This document shows, piece by piece, positions 44,884-55,535 of a DNA stretch of 64,000 nucleotides. Below the pieces are notes generated by a model that was not told the origin of the DNA, searched no databases, and was given only the letters and a program-made list of their open reading frames with translations. The first letter of the stretch is position 1; every line of letters begins with the position of its first letter. The position numbers were made by a program, and so were the translations under genes. Source of the DNA: Macrolepiota albuminosa (taxonomy: Eukaryota; Basidiomycota; Agaricomycetes; Agaricales; Agaricaceae); the NCBI GenBank assembly GCA_027475525.1, contig JAMWFC010000117.1, positions 2,218,183-2,282,182 on the forward strand, in the 5' to 3' direction.

Positions 44884-46330
44884 GTATACAGTGGCAATGA
44901 CCGTGCTAGTTGGCAATGTTCTGTAGTAGATGCACAACTCACAGGCTAGCCTGAAGAACCCCCATAATAACATATGCTCATTTAAGGTTTGGTTCTAGAT
45001 GCATCCTGCCTGTTTTATTTCATACAAACCACGTACTAATTTGCACACCCAGTCTTCCTTCCCAGGCTCCTCAAAACTGGTTGGCTGCTTCATATACTGC
45101 ATTTTGTCATTGGGTAGGATACCATATAAGAAGGCTGTTTTGACATTCATTTGGGTTACATTCCAGTTTTCTGCAGCTGCAATGTGAAGTAGAATTTGCT
45201 ACAATTCCATGTGCGCAGTTGGGAATGTGGTCTTGTGGTAATCCTTTTTATAGACCTGTTTATATCCTTTGAACACTAACTGTACCTTGTTGGATTCCTG
45301 TGCTCATCTCTTTTTATTTTGAAGACTGGTCATCTCTTTCTGATCTTGTATTCTCCAGATAATTGCAATCATGGTACAAATTTATAGACTCCCATTTTTT
45401 TTAGCGACTTGAGTTTCTCTTTGTAGCCGTCCTTCCACTTCTGTATGTCTGGTCCCCTTTTTGCTTTCTCCCATGTCTTGGGCTTGTTGTCAAAAATCTA
45501 TTGGTAATGGGTTGACATTATTCAATTGGATCAAGATAGCTGCTAATATTTGATCAAAATCGACTGTAGGTGCCAGCATCTGTTCCTCAACAATTGCAGG
45601 TTGCTATTGTATTTTATTGGTGTTCTGCATTGCTTCTGCCCTCCTGTCTGCTCTCTGTTCTCTTATCCTTCTTTCACTTTTCCTCACTTCCTCAATTGTC
45701 CTTTCTAATCTAGTCAGTGGTTGGATTCCATCAGCACTTGCCTTTTCTGTTGGTATTTGGGCATGACTTGAGCGTTAGAGCATGGCATTTGCATAGTCAT
45801 CTGGGGCATGTTGTTTGGATAGGATGGCCAGATTAATGTCATCTATGTTGAAACCTATGTTGTTGTTGTCATCACTTTGCTCTGGCATCAGCAAAGCATT
45901 CTTGTCAAGGTCATGTAGGCTAGGAATGGGTGACTCTGTTGTCAGTAGTGGTATGTTTGCAGCAGTCAGTGATTTGTGCTGTTTGATGAACTTGACATGG
46001 TAGGATTGGTAGACCTTTTTATTCTTGGCATTTTAGCATTGCTACGTCTTTGAGTTAGTGCCATATCCAATAAGGATATACTTGATTGACTTGAGAAAGA
46101 TCTTAGAATTGTGCATAGGGATGAAAACAAACAATTAGCAGCCTATTTCATGCATATAGGAGTAATTGGGCTGACAGCTGTGCCATACTTCATATGGTGT
46201 TTTCCTAGCAAGGGACTTTGTAGGTATTTTAGCATGCAGATGAGCGGCTATGAGATAAAACTCATCTCACAGAAAATCTGGACAGTTTGAGTCTATCCTC
46301 ATCATTCTAGCCTTGCCCATCAGTATTCAA
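44884..46330 (-). pseudogene. Copia pol: integrase end and RT (right half of split element)
   Basis: Minus-strand text reads from the integrase end (RKTPYEVWHSCQPNYSY, KYILIGYGTNSKT) through a hydrophilic linker to RT: ENWNVTQMNVKTAFLYGILP, QPTSFEEPGKEDWVCKL, then VIATVY at 44884 where X0 interrupts. Several stops. Gag, protease, the integrase amino-terminus and the 5' LTR are not recognisable to the right, so the element is truncated near 46330. Confidence 0.82.
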
Positions 46331-47870
46331 TACATTTGCTCAACCCTGCCTATGTGTGCCAAAGTATGTGGGGTGCTACGCTCACTTGTTATACCCCTTG
46401 TCTAGTACATAGTGATGTTCTCAGGGTAGGGCATCACAACGGTATGTGTCATACATTGTATGGGAGCTTGCTTTGTGCCATACTATATGTGTCCAGCGGA
46501 GTCCACTACACTGGAGCAGAGCAGTCCCCACAGTGCCATTGAATACAGAGCCACGGACATGTCACAATATGCTGTATGACATGGTCTAGTGGATCGATAA
46601 AAGATGGGCACACACATATGCATGCAGGCCCAGTAGATGCCAGCAGACACTAGTGGACGTCGATGTGCGTCAGCAGCCGCTGGCAAGCATCAGCCCACGA
46701 GTGAAAACCTCCTCTATTGGCAGACGTCATGGCATAAATAAACTCTCCTCGAGGCTCCCCACTTCCCTCTCCTCTCCCTTCCTCCCTACAATAACTCAAG
46801 GCTGTATGCCTCCCCTTCCCTTCTTTTTCCACCCCTGATGCCAGCAAGATCTATGCAGGCCTACGCAAGCCACCAGTAGACATCTACACAGACATACATC
46901 GATAGATTCAAATCTATGCAGGCCCATGCAGGCCTGTGCAGGACACCAGCGGACATCCACATAGGCCTATGCAGGTCCACAGAGTCTGGTTGGACCAAGG
47001 AAAAAGGTAACTCATCTTGCCTGCCATATGCCTATGGAGGGAAATCAAACCCCCAGCCTTAGGAAAGTCTTCAGCAATAGAACACACATTTAACCATTGC
47101 ACCACAGGTCCGTTACTAACAGATAGATTCAAAGGTCAGATAACACAATAAACAAATGCCCACCTATATTTCCACAGGTTCCTGTATGGATTTTTTGAGG
47201 TGAAAAGGGAGTGGTATACCTCTCAAAAGAGTTTTCGTGGCTCGAAAGGGGCATTGACATCAGCAGCCATCAGCTGGCATCCATTGAAGTTTGTCAGCAG
47301 CTGTTGTGACCTGCTGGCATCCGTTGTACATCTGTTGGCATCCACTGAATATCTGCTGGTATTTGTTGGCATTCACAGGAATCCATCGGCAACTCCTGGC
47401 ATTGTCTGGCATCAGGGCAGAAGAGAAGAAAACAGGGTATGTGGGCATCTGCTGCATGGGGTGGCATCTTGGAGAGCGTGAGGGGTGGCCAAAGAGGAAG
47501 GGGAAAAGGAAGGAGCATAGGTGTCTGCTGGCGTATCAGCAGACATAGCAGATGTCAGACATCAGGTCAGGGGAGAGGAGGAAAGCGGGGTGCATGTGGT
47601 GGACGGGAGTGGCGTGTGAGGTAGTGTGGGAATGGAAGTGGGGAGAAAGAGGAGCATGGTATGCCAGCAGATGTAGCATATGTCAGATGTCAGGTCAGGG
47701 GGAGGAGGGAAGTGGGGTGCATGTGGTAGACAGGGGTAGCATATGAGGTAGTGTGGGAAGTGGAGAGGATGGCACTGGGAAAAAAAAAGGGAAAAGGGCA
47801 GAAGAGGGTGTGTGACGGTCCGCTGTCCACTGGCATGCCAGCGGATAGTAGCTGACATCAGCAGTGCAAT
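46331..47870. repeat. Cryptic repeats built from TGCTGGCATC / CCAGCAGACATC motifs
   Basis: A long stretch made of variants of CTGGCATCCRTTG and its complement (46480-46720, 47260-47420) and of CAGGCCYATGCAGG (46850-46980). At about 47550-47765 a G-rich block of roughly 120 bases is present twice in tandem. No protein-like frame. Composition and repetition differ from all neighbours. A SINE-like piece lies inside it at 47041-47112. Confidence 0.55.
47038..47112 (-). repeat. tRNA-derived SINE head
   Basis: On the minus strand a tRNA-like segment has a box A TGGTGCAATGG (47094-47104) and a box B GGTTTGATTTC (47041-47051). Spacing fits a tRNA with a longer variable arm. It cannot fold as an intact tRNA by eye, so it is read as a SINE or tRNA relic carrying an internal RNA polymerase III promoter. 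Confidence 0.5.
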
Positions 47871-48341
47871 CAGTCCCAGTGGTTCAGTGAAATATTTGTT
47901 TATTGATATTCAATATTGTGTACAGCAGTGTGTTCTACTCCTCCTACTTCACCTTAATGGGGTCTAATAGTGTGTTTTTATACAGGTGCATTTTTGCTCT
48001 ACATGTACATCATACTGATCTGTAGTAAGCGTCTGTGGTAGTTGATCTGACCAAAACTCTAGAAATTACTGAAGTGAGATAGGATAGAGGAGTTGGTGCA
48101 TGAGATCATTCTAGTACACATAACAAGTGACAATACATCAGGACTGGCTACTTTTTTTACAAAGACCAGCATAAAGATAGCCAGCCACAGTGTATTATCA
48201 ACTTGTCATGAGCACTAGAATGAATACATACACAAACTTGTCCATCTTATGCCACTGCAGAAATCTCTGAAGTTTTCAATGGATCAAATTCATGATGCTA
48301 GTGGATGTTAGTGGCCTATTGCTATTATATAATGTGAACTA

Positions 48342-48412
48342 GCAGGAGTCGAACCCACCTCTTGTGCACAATATGAAATATCAATTTATGAATATTCCAT
48401 TGTACCACAGGT
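48342..48412 (-). repeat. tRNA-derived SINE head
   Basis: The minus strand shows box A TGGTACAATGG (48397-48407) and box B GGTTCGACTCC (48345-48355). It lies in opposite orientation to the three SINE units that follow. The anticodon region is not tRNA-like. Confidence 0.6.
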
Positions 48413-48519
48413 GCTTACTACAAGTCAGGATGGTGTTCATGTAGTACACAAATGGACCCATATAGAATTTGAACAGATAGAGAATTTACTGCAACTAGTG
48501 CATCTGTATTGAATTGACA

Positions 48520-49320
48520 ATATTAGACTGATATTTATTTACACTATAGAAGTATACAAGAAAGAGGAAAACCATGGGGTGTAGCAGAATATTAGACTGA
48601 TATTGATTTACACCATAGCATTATACACAAAGCATCTATAGTGTAGTGGAATATTTCCAATTGGTATTCTTTGTATCTTGCAATAGGTGGGTTTGACTCC
48701 CTCTAGTGCATTGACATTGAATTTAAAAATTTTTAACCACACACAGAATATTAGACTGATGTTTATTTACATCATAGCAGTGTACATAGCATCGGTGGTC
48801 TAGTGGAATATTATCCATTGGTCTTTATTATGTCTTGCAGTAGGCAGGTTTGATTCTTACTAGTGCATTTATGTCAAACTGTTTAGAATTTTTGACTTGC
48901 TTAGCTAATTGTTATTTACTACACAGTATGATAAACAAAGTAAGGTTCTAATTCAAACAGGGTGACATAATATCTATTTAGACTATACCTGCTTAGCTAA
49001 TTGTTATTTACTACACAGTATAATAAACAAAGTAAGGTCCTAATTTAAACAGAGTGACATGATATCTATTTAAACTATAGCAGTGTACAGTAAGTATCAA
49101 TAGTCTAGTGGAATATTATCTATTGGTATTTGTTGTGTATTGCAGTAGGTGGGTTCGACTCCTGCTTAGTGCAATAAACATTAAAATGTTTGCAATTTTT
49201 GACCTGCTTAGCTAATTGTTATTTACTAAACTGTAAAATAAACAAAATAAGGTTTTGTCAAGCAATAAATCAAACTTCTTTTGTAATTTAAACAAGGTCA
49301 CATGATATCTATTTTCAGAA
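48520..49320 (+). repeat. Cluster of three tRNA-Gly-derived SINE units
   Basis: tRNA-like heads start at about 48632, 48789 and 49094. The second begins GCATCGGTGGTCTAGTGG, the 5' sequence of fungal tRNA-Gly; box A (TAGTGTAGTGG, TGGTCTAGTGG, TAGTCTAGTGG) and box B (GGTTTGACTCC, GGTTTGATTCT, GGTTCGACTCC) are kept in each. The anticodon arm is replaced by AT-rich text (GAATATTATCCATTGGT), so they are not functional tRNAs. A shared body, TGCTTAGCTAATTGTTATTT onward, occurs at about 48896, 48989 and 49204. Each head is preceded by a common ATTTACAYYATAGCAGTGTACA lead, suggesting tandem units. Transcription by polymerase III and mobilisation by a LINE are inferred from SINE biology. Confidence 0.65.
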
Positions 49321-49368
49321 CTTGCTTCATGTAAAGTTCTCATCTGTTTCTTTAATCCTCCATCCACC

Positions 49369-49733
49369 ATGTCTAATGAAGAACTCCACCAACGGGTCAT
49401 TGACGTGGATGTTCAAGTATTATACCTTGCTCTCAGAAGAGATTTGCGTCAACTCAAAGCACAGCAGAAGGACCTGGTAAGATACAAGCACTCCTGCCTA
49501 ATAGATATGCACTAATAGTCATCCTGTAGATTGACATGTGGTTCATAGTTAGAGACATCAAGGATGACAAGAAACTCCTCCTTGATGCCAGGAGAAGTTT
49601 CATCAATGAAGTTATCTTGCTATTCCAGAGCAAGCTTTCTAACGAGGATATGATCAGGCAGTTGAAGGATGCTGCAAAAAAATGGACTCAGAGGAGTGGA
49701 AGGGGGAAAGAACCAAGTGGGGGCGAAGAATGA
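49369..49733 (+). CDS. Small two-exon gene, 103 residues, unknown function
   Basis: ATG at 49369 in a CCACC context. Exons 49369-49476 and 49530-49733 are joined across a 53-base intron (GTAAGA donor, TGTAG acceptor) in phase 0. The protein is charged and helical: QVLYLALRRDLRQLKAQQKD, IKDDKKLLLDARRSFINE, and a basic end WTQRSGRGKEPSGGEE. A coiled coil is likely; no family recognised. It has no stop or frame damage although it lies between SINEs and the Tc1 element. It could be a host gene or part of an unrecognised element. Base use is close to the host genes. Confidence 0.5.
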
Positions 49734-49797
49734 CCTGATCTGTCAATCAAGGCTGGTCTGTCGATGGCACTGGCATGAGAAGACCGGATAGGTCATA

Positions 49798-51398
49798 CAC
49801 TGGCTTAAAAAACTGCTCCAATGTTTGGCCTTTTTGGAAAGATTCACATGGTGTGCAACAATTACATAAGCAAAAAATCATAGAAAATCACATGACATAA
49901 AACTACATCTTGGCTTTATAATGACGTATAAAACATGTGATTTGGATAAGAACTTGCTGATTAATAAATCAAACAAAATATTCAATCATTGGGGCAGTTT
50001 TTTGACCCACTCTAATTTACTCTAATTTTCATATCTAGTACTTGGTATGGCCTCCATTTGCCTTTATAACTGCCTTGATCCTTCTAGGCATGCTCTCTAT
50101 GAGGCTTTGGCATACCTCTGATGGTATTTCATTCCACTCCTTGACCACTCTCTCTCACAACTCATGCATTCTTTTAGGGGGTACCTCATACTCCAAAAGT
50201 TTGCACTTGATATAAATCCAGAGATGTTCAATGGGATTGAGGTCAGGAGATTGGGCAGGCCAGGATATCACAATGATGTTGTTATTAGAAAACCAGGTCG
50301 TTGCCCATTTGGAGGTGTATTTTGGGTCATTGTTCTGCTGAAAATATTGTCCTTCCTCCTCCATTTTCAACTTCTCAAAGCTTTCCACCACTCTCTTATC
50401 CAAAATCTCACAATACTGTGCAACATCCATCTTTCCTACTCTATTCCAACTCATGCAGCCCCATACCATTAAATTGTTTCCTCCTCCATGCTTGACAGTT
50501 GGTGTAGTAGTGCAGTCAGATAATGGTTCTCCTGGAATTTTTCATATATATACCTTCTCATCTGATTCAATCTGATTAATCTTTGTCTCATTACTCCACA
50601 AAATTCTTTTCCAATCCTCCACTGTCCAGTTTTCATAATACTGAGCAAACTTGAGTCAGTTTGCACGATGAGCAGCCTTGAGCATAAGAACTTTCTTCTT
50701 TGTTGCTGAGCAAAAGCCTGCCTTCTTCAATGCATTTCTGACTGTCTGAAGATTGACAGGACTAGAGATAACAGAATTAATGAACTGTGTAGCTTGAACA
50801 GCATTATCCAGCTTCCCAGTAGTAATTTGATAAATAATAAACTGTTTGTCACATGCTGTAAGCTTGGAAGGATGACCTCCAGGATGATTCTCTTTGTTGC
50901 TCTCCAGCTTTTTGCTGATCTTCTCCACAGTGCCCTTCTCCAGGCCAGTTTTTGCTTGAATTTGATGCTGAGAATACCCCTCATTGAGGAGAAAAGCAAC
51001 AGAAGAGTGATTGGCAGCAGAAACAGGTCACATGATGGTGGTAGAGTGTCAAGAAGGTGATTGATTGAAGTTGAACATGTCAAATTAGTACAAACAAGGT
51101 CACATGACATTGTTTATACTTCTTACAAAGTGTTTCCATCTTCTCTTCTACTGCTGAAAAGTATTGAGAAAATATGAAAATTAAAGTGAGTCAAAAAACT
51201 GCCCCAATGATTGAATATTTTGTTCAATTTATTAATCAGCAAGTTCTTATCCAAATCACATGATTTATACATTATTATGAAGCCAGGATGCAGTTGTATG
51301 CCATGTGAATTTCTACGATTTTTCACATATGTAATTGTTGCACACCATGTGAATCTTTCCAAAAAGGCCAAACATTGGGGCAGTTTTTTGAGCTAGTG
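49798..51398 (-). mobile_element. Complete Tc1/mariner element
   Basis: Inverted ends begin CACTGGCTTAAAAAACTGC on the left and CACTAGCTCAAAAAACTGC (complement) on the right, flanked by TA target duplications (49796-49797 and 51399-51400). The terminal repeats are long, roughly 230 bases (49798-50030 and 51165-51398), and each contains a second internal GGGGCAGTTTTTTGA block. The transposase lies between them on the minus strand. A fragment of the same family is at 10935-11053. Confidence 0.88.
50155..50928 (-). pseudogene. Tc1 transposase, catalytically dead
   Basis: The amino part (50656-50928) has helix-turn-helix-like text GGHPSKLTACDKQFIIYQI and VNLQTVRNALKKAGFCS. The core reads WSNETKINQIESDE, GGGNNLMVWGCMSWNRVGKM, QQNNDPKYTSKW and SPDLNPIEHLW. 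In a DD34E enzyme the first two should be WSDET and QQDND; both catalytic aspartates are asparagine here (GAT or GAC to AAT or AAC). At least one frameshift lies near 50520. The end is intact. It cannot cut DNA, but its ends could be moved in trans. Confidence 0.85.
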
Positions 51399-51419
51399 TA
51401 AACAACTAATTGTCTGTTT

Positions 51420-51729
51420 ATCTATCTGCTTGTTGCAATTTCTTGCTATATCTCTGCTTCATTGGCAAACTTATATTATGGAACTTTATATGCTGAGCAC
51501 TTACAACCAGACATTTAAGCTTGAATATGCTAAGCTTCTAGTTGAATCAGCCCCAAAAACACTGACACTTTTAACCTCAACTTTTAGCACCTACTCCTTG
51601 GCAACCCTTCACTTACCTTGCTACACCCCCAGTATTTAGATGTGTTTTCTGAGACCTAGCATGCCCAACACATTACCTGGCTTAGTAGCTGTACACTAAT
51701 TAGCTACTTACCAACTTTTGAACATCATC
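51420..51729 (+). repeat. LTR fragment related to X'
   Basis: Text such as TTGGCAACCCTTCACTTACC, TGTGTTTTCTGAGACCTAGC and GGCTTAGTAGCTG parallels the last 250 bases of X', ending AACATCATCA at about 51729. No matching start is seen, so this is a truncated, decayed LTR end next to the Tc1 element. Confidence 0.45.
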
Positions 51730-51796
51730 ACCAGACACTAATTAAAGTGAAAAGATAACTCACCATGCCACAAGGATATGAGAATTCATGAGCATC

Positions 51797-52050
51797 AGTT
51801 TGTTGTATGCATTCAAATGATGACAGGAAAGACATGATGTTCAATATTAATATGCTCTGGAACAATGGCAAGGACCTGAAGAGTAGACAAGATGTCGGGA
51901 GAGAATCTGGTATCTTTGGAATACTTCGCATTAATCAAGGAGACTAACGGCTGAAGTGCCATATTGTCGTTCGTGGGCGAACCTTCGTCGGGAGCAATCA
52001 ATCATCTACTGTAAGGAAAATAAGTTTTCGGGCCTTGTCTGCCTGTCATC
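51797..52050 (-). pseudogene. Inverted partial copy of the arrestin gene
   Basis: On the minus strand the frame 51813-52001 reads IAPDEGSPTNDNMALQPLVS and INAKYSKDTRFSPDILSTLQ, then EHINIEHHVFPV, nearly the same as exon 3 of the alpha-arrestin gene at 55536-57307. The similarity extends to about 52050 at DNA level (AGGCCCGAAAACTTATT) with a short insertion. There is no start and no further exons, so it is a gene fragment. It lies in opposite orientation to its parent, 4 kb away, at the border between the transposon block and the gene-rich part. Confidence 0.85.
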
Positions 52051-52562
52051 GCTTGCGTTTCATTTCTTTGCCTGTTTTGTAGGTGTTCTGGGCGTTGCGT
52101 CATTTTCGAATATGTCTCCATCTCTCTCTCGTTTCCTCCCATTAATTTTCTTCGACGGCGATTGGTCTCCTGCGTGTGGTAACCTCCCGCTCTGTCTGGT
52201 GGTTCTTTGTACGCTATATATACGCTCATTCTTTGCATTTTCCTATTGCTTCCTTCCTTCAAGGCCGGGGATAATTCTGAACCACGATGCTTACGTAATA
52301 TATAGACAACTGATACGTGGGTGACAAGTAACGAGCACAGAGACTTGCTCTGTGACAGTACCGAACCGTTGTCGACCAAGGTATGTAAATTTCGCTGGGT
52401 CTACCATGCATCCTCCACCTCGCATCCCCCTCACTTCCGTCCTCCATCATATCTCAGACTCCCTGTAACCACATCCAAACTATCCAAGCACATCATCATC
52501 CACACGCTCCTTCGCTGGCCCATCCCGATTCGTTGACCTTCTGACTTTTGAACTAAACGGCC
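52051..52562 (+). promoter_or_regulatory. Upstream region of the KH-domain gene
   Basis: About 500 bases without a supported ORF. TATATATA at 52215-52222 and pyrimidine-rich stretches (52100-52145, 52415-52450) are usual in fungal promoters. The transcript start is not determinable from sequence alone. Confidence 0.35.
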
Positions 52563-53937
52563 ATGCCAGACGCTGATTCAAATAGAAAACGGTCTCGCTC
52601 TCCGTCCGACAGTGACCCTCCCAAGCAATACAAGCGTGTTAATACAGGCACGACCGTAGGTGCGGATGAGGGCGCGGCCAGTGGTGCAGGCTCTGTATCA
52701 CTTTCATCCTCTTCGGACGTAACAATGGTCGATGCTCAGGCTATTGGCGCTGACGATAATGCCGGATCAACCTCCGGTTCAATTCAAGGTAAAAACAAGG
52801 ACAGTAAGTCAGGCGATGGCAAGTCAGACAGTGCAACTACTTCTGGCGAGCCTTCGTCTTCGACCGCGCCCCCGCCTCCATCTGCGATGATTCACATGCG
52901 TTGCTTGATCGTAACTCAGGATGCATCTATTATCATCGGCAAGGGTGGCTCGCATGTAAATGAAATCCGCGAGAAGAGTGGTGCGCGTGTCATGGTTTCT
53001 GAGAGTATACCGGGTAATCCGGAACGTATTTTGAATGTCAGTGGACCTCTTGACGCTGTGTCCAAGGTTAGTGAATATCATATGCTGTCAAAACCGTTTA
53101 TAAATCATTAACAGGCATTCGGCCTCATTGTCCGCCGTATCAACGATGAACCATTTGATGTACCTTCTGTTCCTGGAAGCAGAGCAGTGACCATTAAATT
53201 CATGATACCCAACTCGCGCATGGGCTCAGTTATCGGAAAACAGGGTTCAAAGATCAAGGAAATCCAAGACGCCAGTGGTGCTAGATTGAATGCTAGTGAA
53301 GGAATGTTACCTGGCTCCACAGAGGTAAGACGGCCAATTGCAGGGTCTCACACGAGTGATTTTGACTTGGAAAACAGCGTGTGCTCAGTGTTGCTGGGGT
53401 TGCTGACGCCATACACATCGCAACTTATTACATCGGGAATATTCTCATTGAGGCGCAGGAACGGATGCCTTCTTCTTCGAATTCTAGTTACCGCCCATCT
53501 AGTAATTCTCGCCGACCCAATTATGGTGGCTCTTCTTACGTTCCCGGATACCATAATCCCTCACCTTACGGACCTCCATCTCACAACCCGCCGCAGCAAC
53601 TTCAGACCCAACAGATCTATATCCCGAATGACCTGGTCGGTTGTATCATTGGTAAGGGAGGCAGCAAAATCAATGAGATTCGACACATGAGCGCGAGCCA
53701 GATCAAGATCATGGAGCCTGGCGCCGTAGGTGTTGGGATGAATGGCGCACCGGCGCCAACGGGCGGTGAGGGTGAACGATTGGTTGTTATCACTGGTCAG
53801 CCTGCAAACATTCAGATGGCAGTACAACTATTGTACCATGTAAGTTTCCATGTGATGAGGATCATATACATGGCTGAAATTTGCTGCAGCGACTTGAGCA
53901 GGAGAAACAAAAACAACTGCGTGCAAGTGCCTCCTAA
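52563..53937 (+). CDS. Three-KH-domain RNA-binding protein (Rnc1/Pbp2/PCBP-like)
   Basis: Exons 52563-53066, 53115-53324, 53378-53839 and 53890-53937 give 407 residues, all introns in phase 0 with GT-AG borders. A polar, low-complexity start (RKRSRSPSDSD) precedes KH1 (MRCLIVTQDASIIIGKGGSH, residues about 108-170), KH2 (FMIPNSRMGSVIGKQGSKIK, about 195-265) and KH3 (IYIPNDLVGCIIGKGGSKIN, about 312-385). Each has the GXXG loop (GKGG, GKQG, GKGG) that grips single-stranded RNA. Three KH domains and this length match fission yeast Rnc1 and budding yeast Pbp2/Hek2, which bind mRNA and affect stability and localisation. The ending EQEKQKQLRASAS is short and basic. First gene right of the transposon block, intact. 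Confidence 0.92.
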
Positions 53938-54161
53938 AGCTTCAATATTTTTTCCGTGTTGCGTAAACCAGAAGGTGAATGAGAGCATGTATCTCGTCTG
54001 AACACTACTGTAGTCTTAGTTATCGTTTTCGTATTATCTTGTTCAAATGACGCACAGTTATTACGTAATTATTCCCAACAACGGAAAATAAATAATAATT
54101 TTGCTTTGACAACTATCACCATCAAAAACTTGCTGCCTCGAAGAAAGGGACTATAGTACTC

Positions 54162-55281
54162 ATGGCTTCGATACTCAAGGCGCAGAAAGCAAATGCGACG
54201 AAAGCTGACGCTAAAGGAAAAAGGAAAGCGAATGACATGGATGGCGATCACGACACAGAGGTCGTTGCGGCCAAAAGGAAGAAAAATAAGCAACGCGTCT
54301 TGCTACTCTCCTCTCGTGGTATCACACATCGTATGAGGCATCTGATGAATGACCTTGAAGTGCTTTTACCGCATGTAAAAAAGGGTAAGTAAGACTTGCC
54401 TGAGTCGCTGACGCAAACAGCTGACATTCATCCCAGACTCAAAACTCGATTCCAAATCGCAACTTCACCTCCTCCCTGAACTTGCAGATCTCAACAACTG
54501 CAATAACACCCTTTACTTCGAAGCACGTCGCCATGAAGACTTGTATCTTTGGGCAGCAAAAACCCCAAACGGTCCCAGTATAAAAATGCATGTCCAAAAT
54601 GTGCACACGATGGACGAGCTTAAAATGCATGGAAATTGTCTCAAGGGCTCTCGGGGTCTTTTGAGCTTTGACAAGGGCTTTGACGAAACTGAGTGGGGTC
54701 GCCTGACGAAAGAAGTGTTTACACAGGTAAGTAAGCGTTTTTGCTTACGATTTTTTTAGTGTATCAATGCCATTGACCTCAGATATTCGGGGTACCATCT
54801 ACAGCACGGAGGGCGAAACCTTTCATTGACCACATTCTTACGTTTTCGCTGCTTGATTCAAAAATTTGGTTCCGTAATTTCCAGGTTCGCATCGTCATCA
54901 ACATCCATTTAATGTCCCTCAATTGCTTGTTCCACCAGATAATCGAAAAGGACCCTTTACAGCCCAACGGACCTCCACAGACAACGCTTGTTGAAATCGG
55001 GCCGCGATTTGTGCTCACCCCGATTCGGATTTTCGAGGGCGCGTTTAGCGGTGCAACAGTATTCTCAAACCCGGGTAAGCTCATACAATTATTCAGATAG
55101 ATGGGCGGCTGATCTGTTTTCTCCAGAATTTGTGTCACCATCTGCTGTTCGTTCGGCGCTGAGACGAGAAAAGGGCCACAAATACGGTCAGCGCAAAGAT
55201 GCGGAAGAAGAAGGCCAAAGGAGAAAAGCGATGCGTATGCGAGAAGAAGATGAGTTGGCTGTGCACAAAGTGTTTGCGTGA
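54162..55281 (+). CDS. BRX1: Brix-domain ribosome biogenesis protein BRX1
   Basis: Exons 54162-54384, 54437-54726, 54783-54884, 54939-55074 and 55127-55281 give 301 residues, close to the yeast protein. The start is a lysine-rich nucleolar-type tail (AKGKRKANDMDG, AAKRKKNKQR). The Brix domain follows: VLLLSSRGITHRMRHLMNDL, LPELADLNNCNNTLYFEARR, PNGPSIKMHVQNVHTMDELK, GLLSFDKGFDE, SLLDSKIWFRNFQI and LVEIGPRFVLTPIRIFEGAF, all strongly diagnostic of Brx1. Brx1 acts in the nucleolus with Ebp2 in assembly of the large ribosomal subunit. All splice sites are GT-AG and frames join cleanly. The start was chosen as the first ATG before the basic tail. Confidence 0.96.
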
Positions 55282-55535
55282 CAGTGCAGGGTTGGTAGTG
55301 ACCTTGTCTCGAGCTTTAAAGAGAGAGAGAACAATAGACAATTGTGGCAAAAGACATGTTTGTAAACGGAGACAAAAGGAAACCCAAAGTAGGAACATTG
55401 ATGAGACACTTTCAAACGATTGTGGGCGTGTCTTGTCCCTTGTTTTCCTCCAAATGTTACCGGTCATTATTTATACGCTCAGTATGAAAGTCCATTGTCT
55501 GCTGTACCTCGTCCACGCCATCGTCGCCTCTCATA
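55282..55535. other. Short intergenic region between BRX1 and arrestin gene
   Basis: 254 bases holding the BRX1 3' end and the arrestin promoter. TTTATACGC at about 55470 is a possible TATA element. No ORF supported. Confidence 0.4.

Noticed and set aside
48632..49173. Functional tRNA-Gly genes.
   Set aside because: Only the 5' end and boxes A and B are kept; the anticodon arm and acceptor pairing are lost and each head is joined to a repeated body.
54069..54293. Minus-strand ORF over the first BRX1 exon, and others over BRX1, arrestin and Csm1 exons.
   Set aside because: They are shadows of the real spliced genes, whose domains and splice phases are clear.
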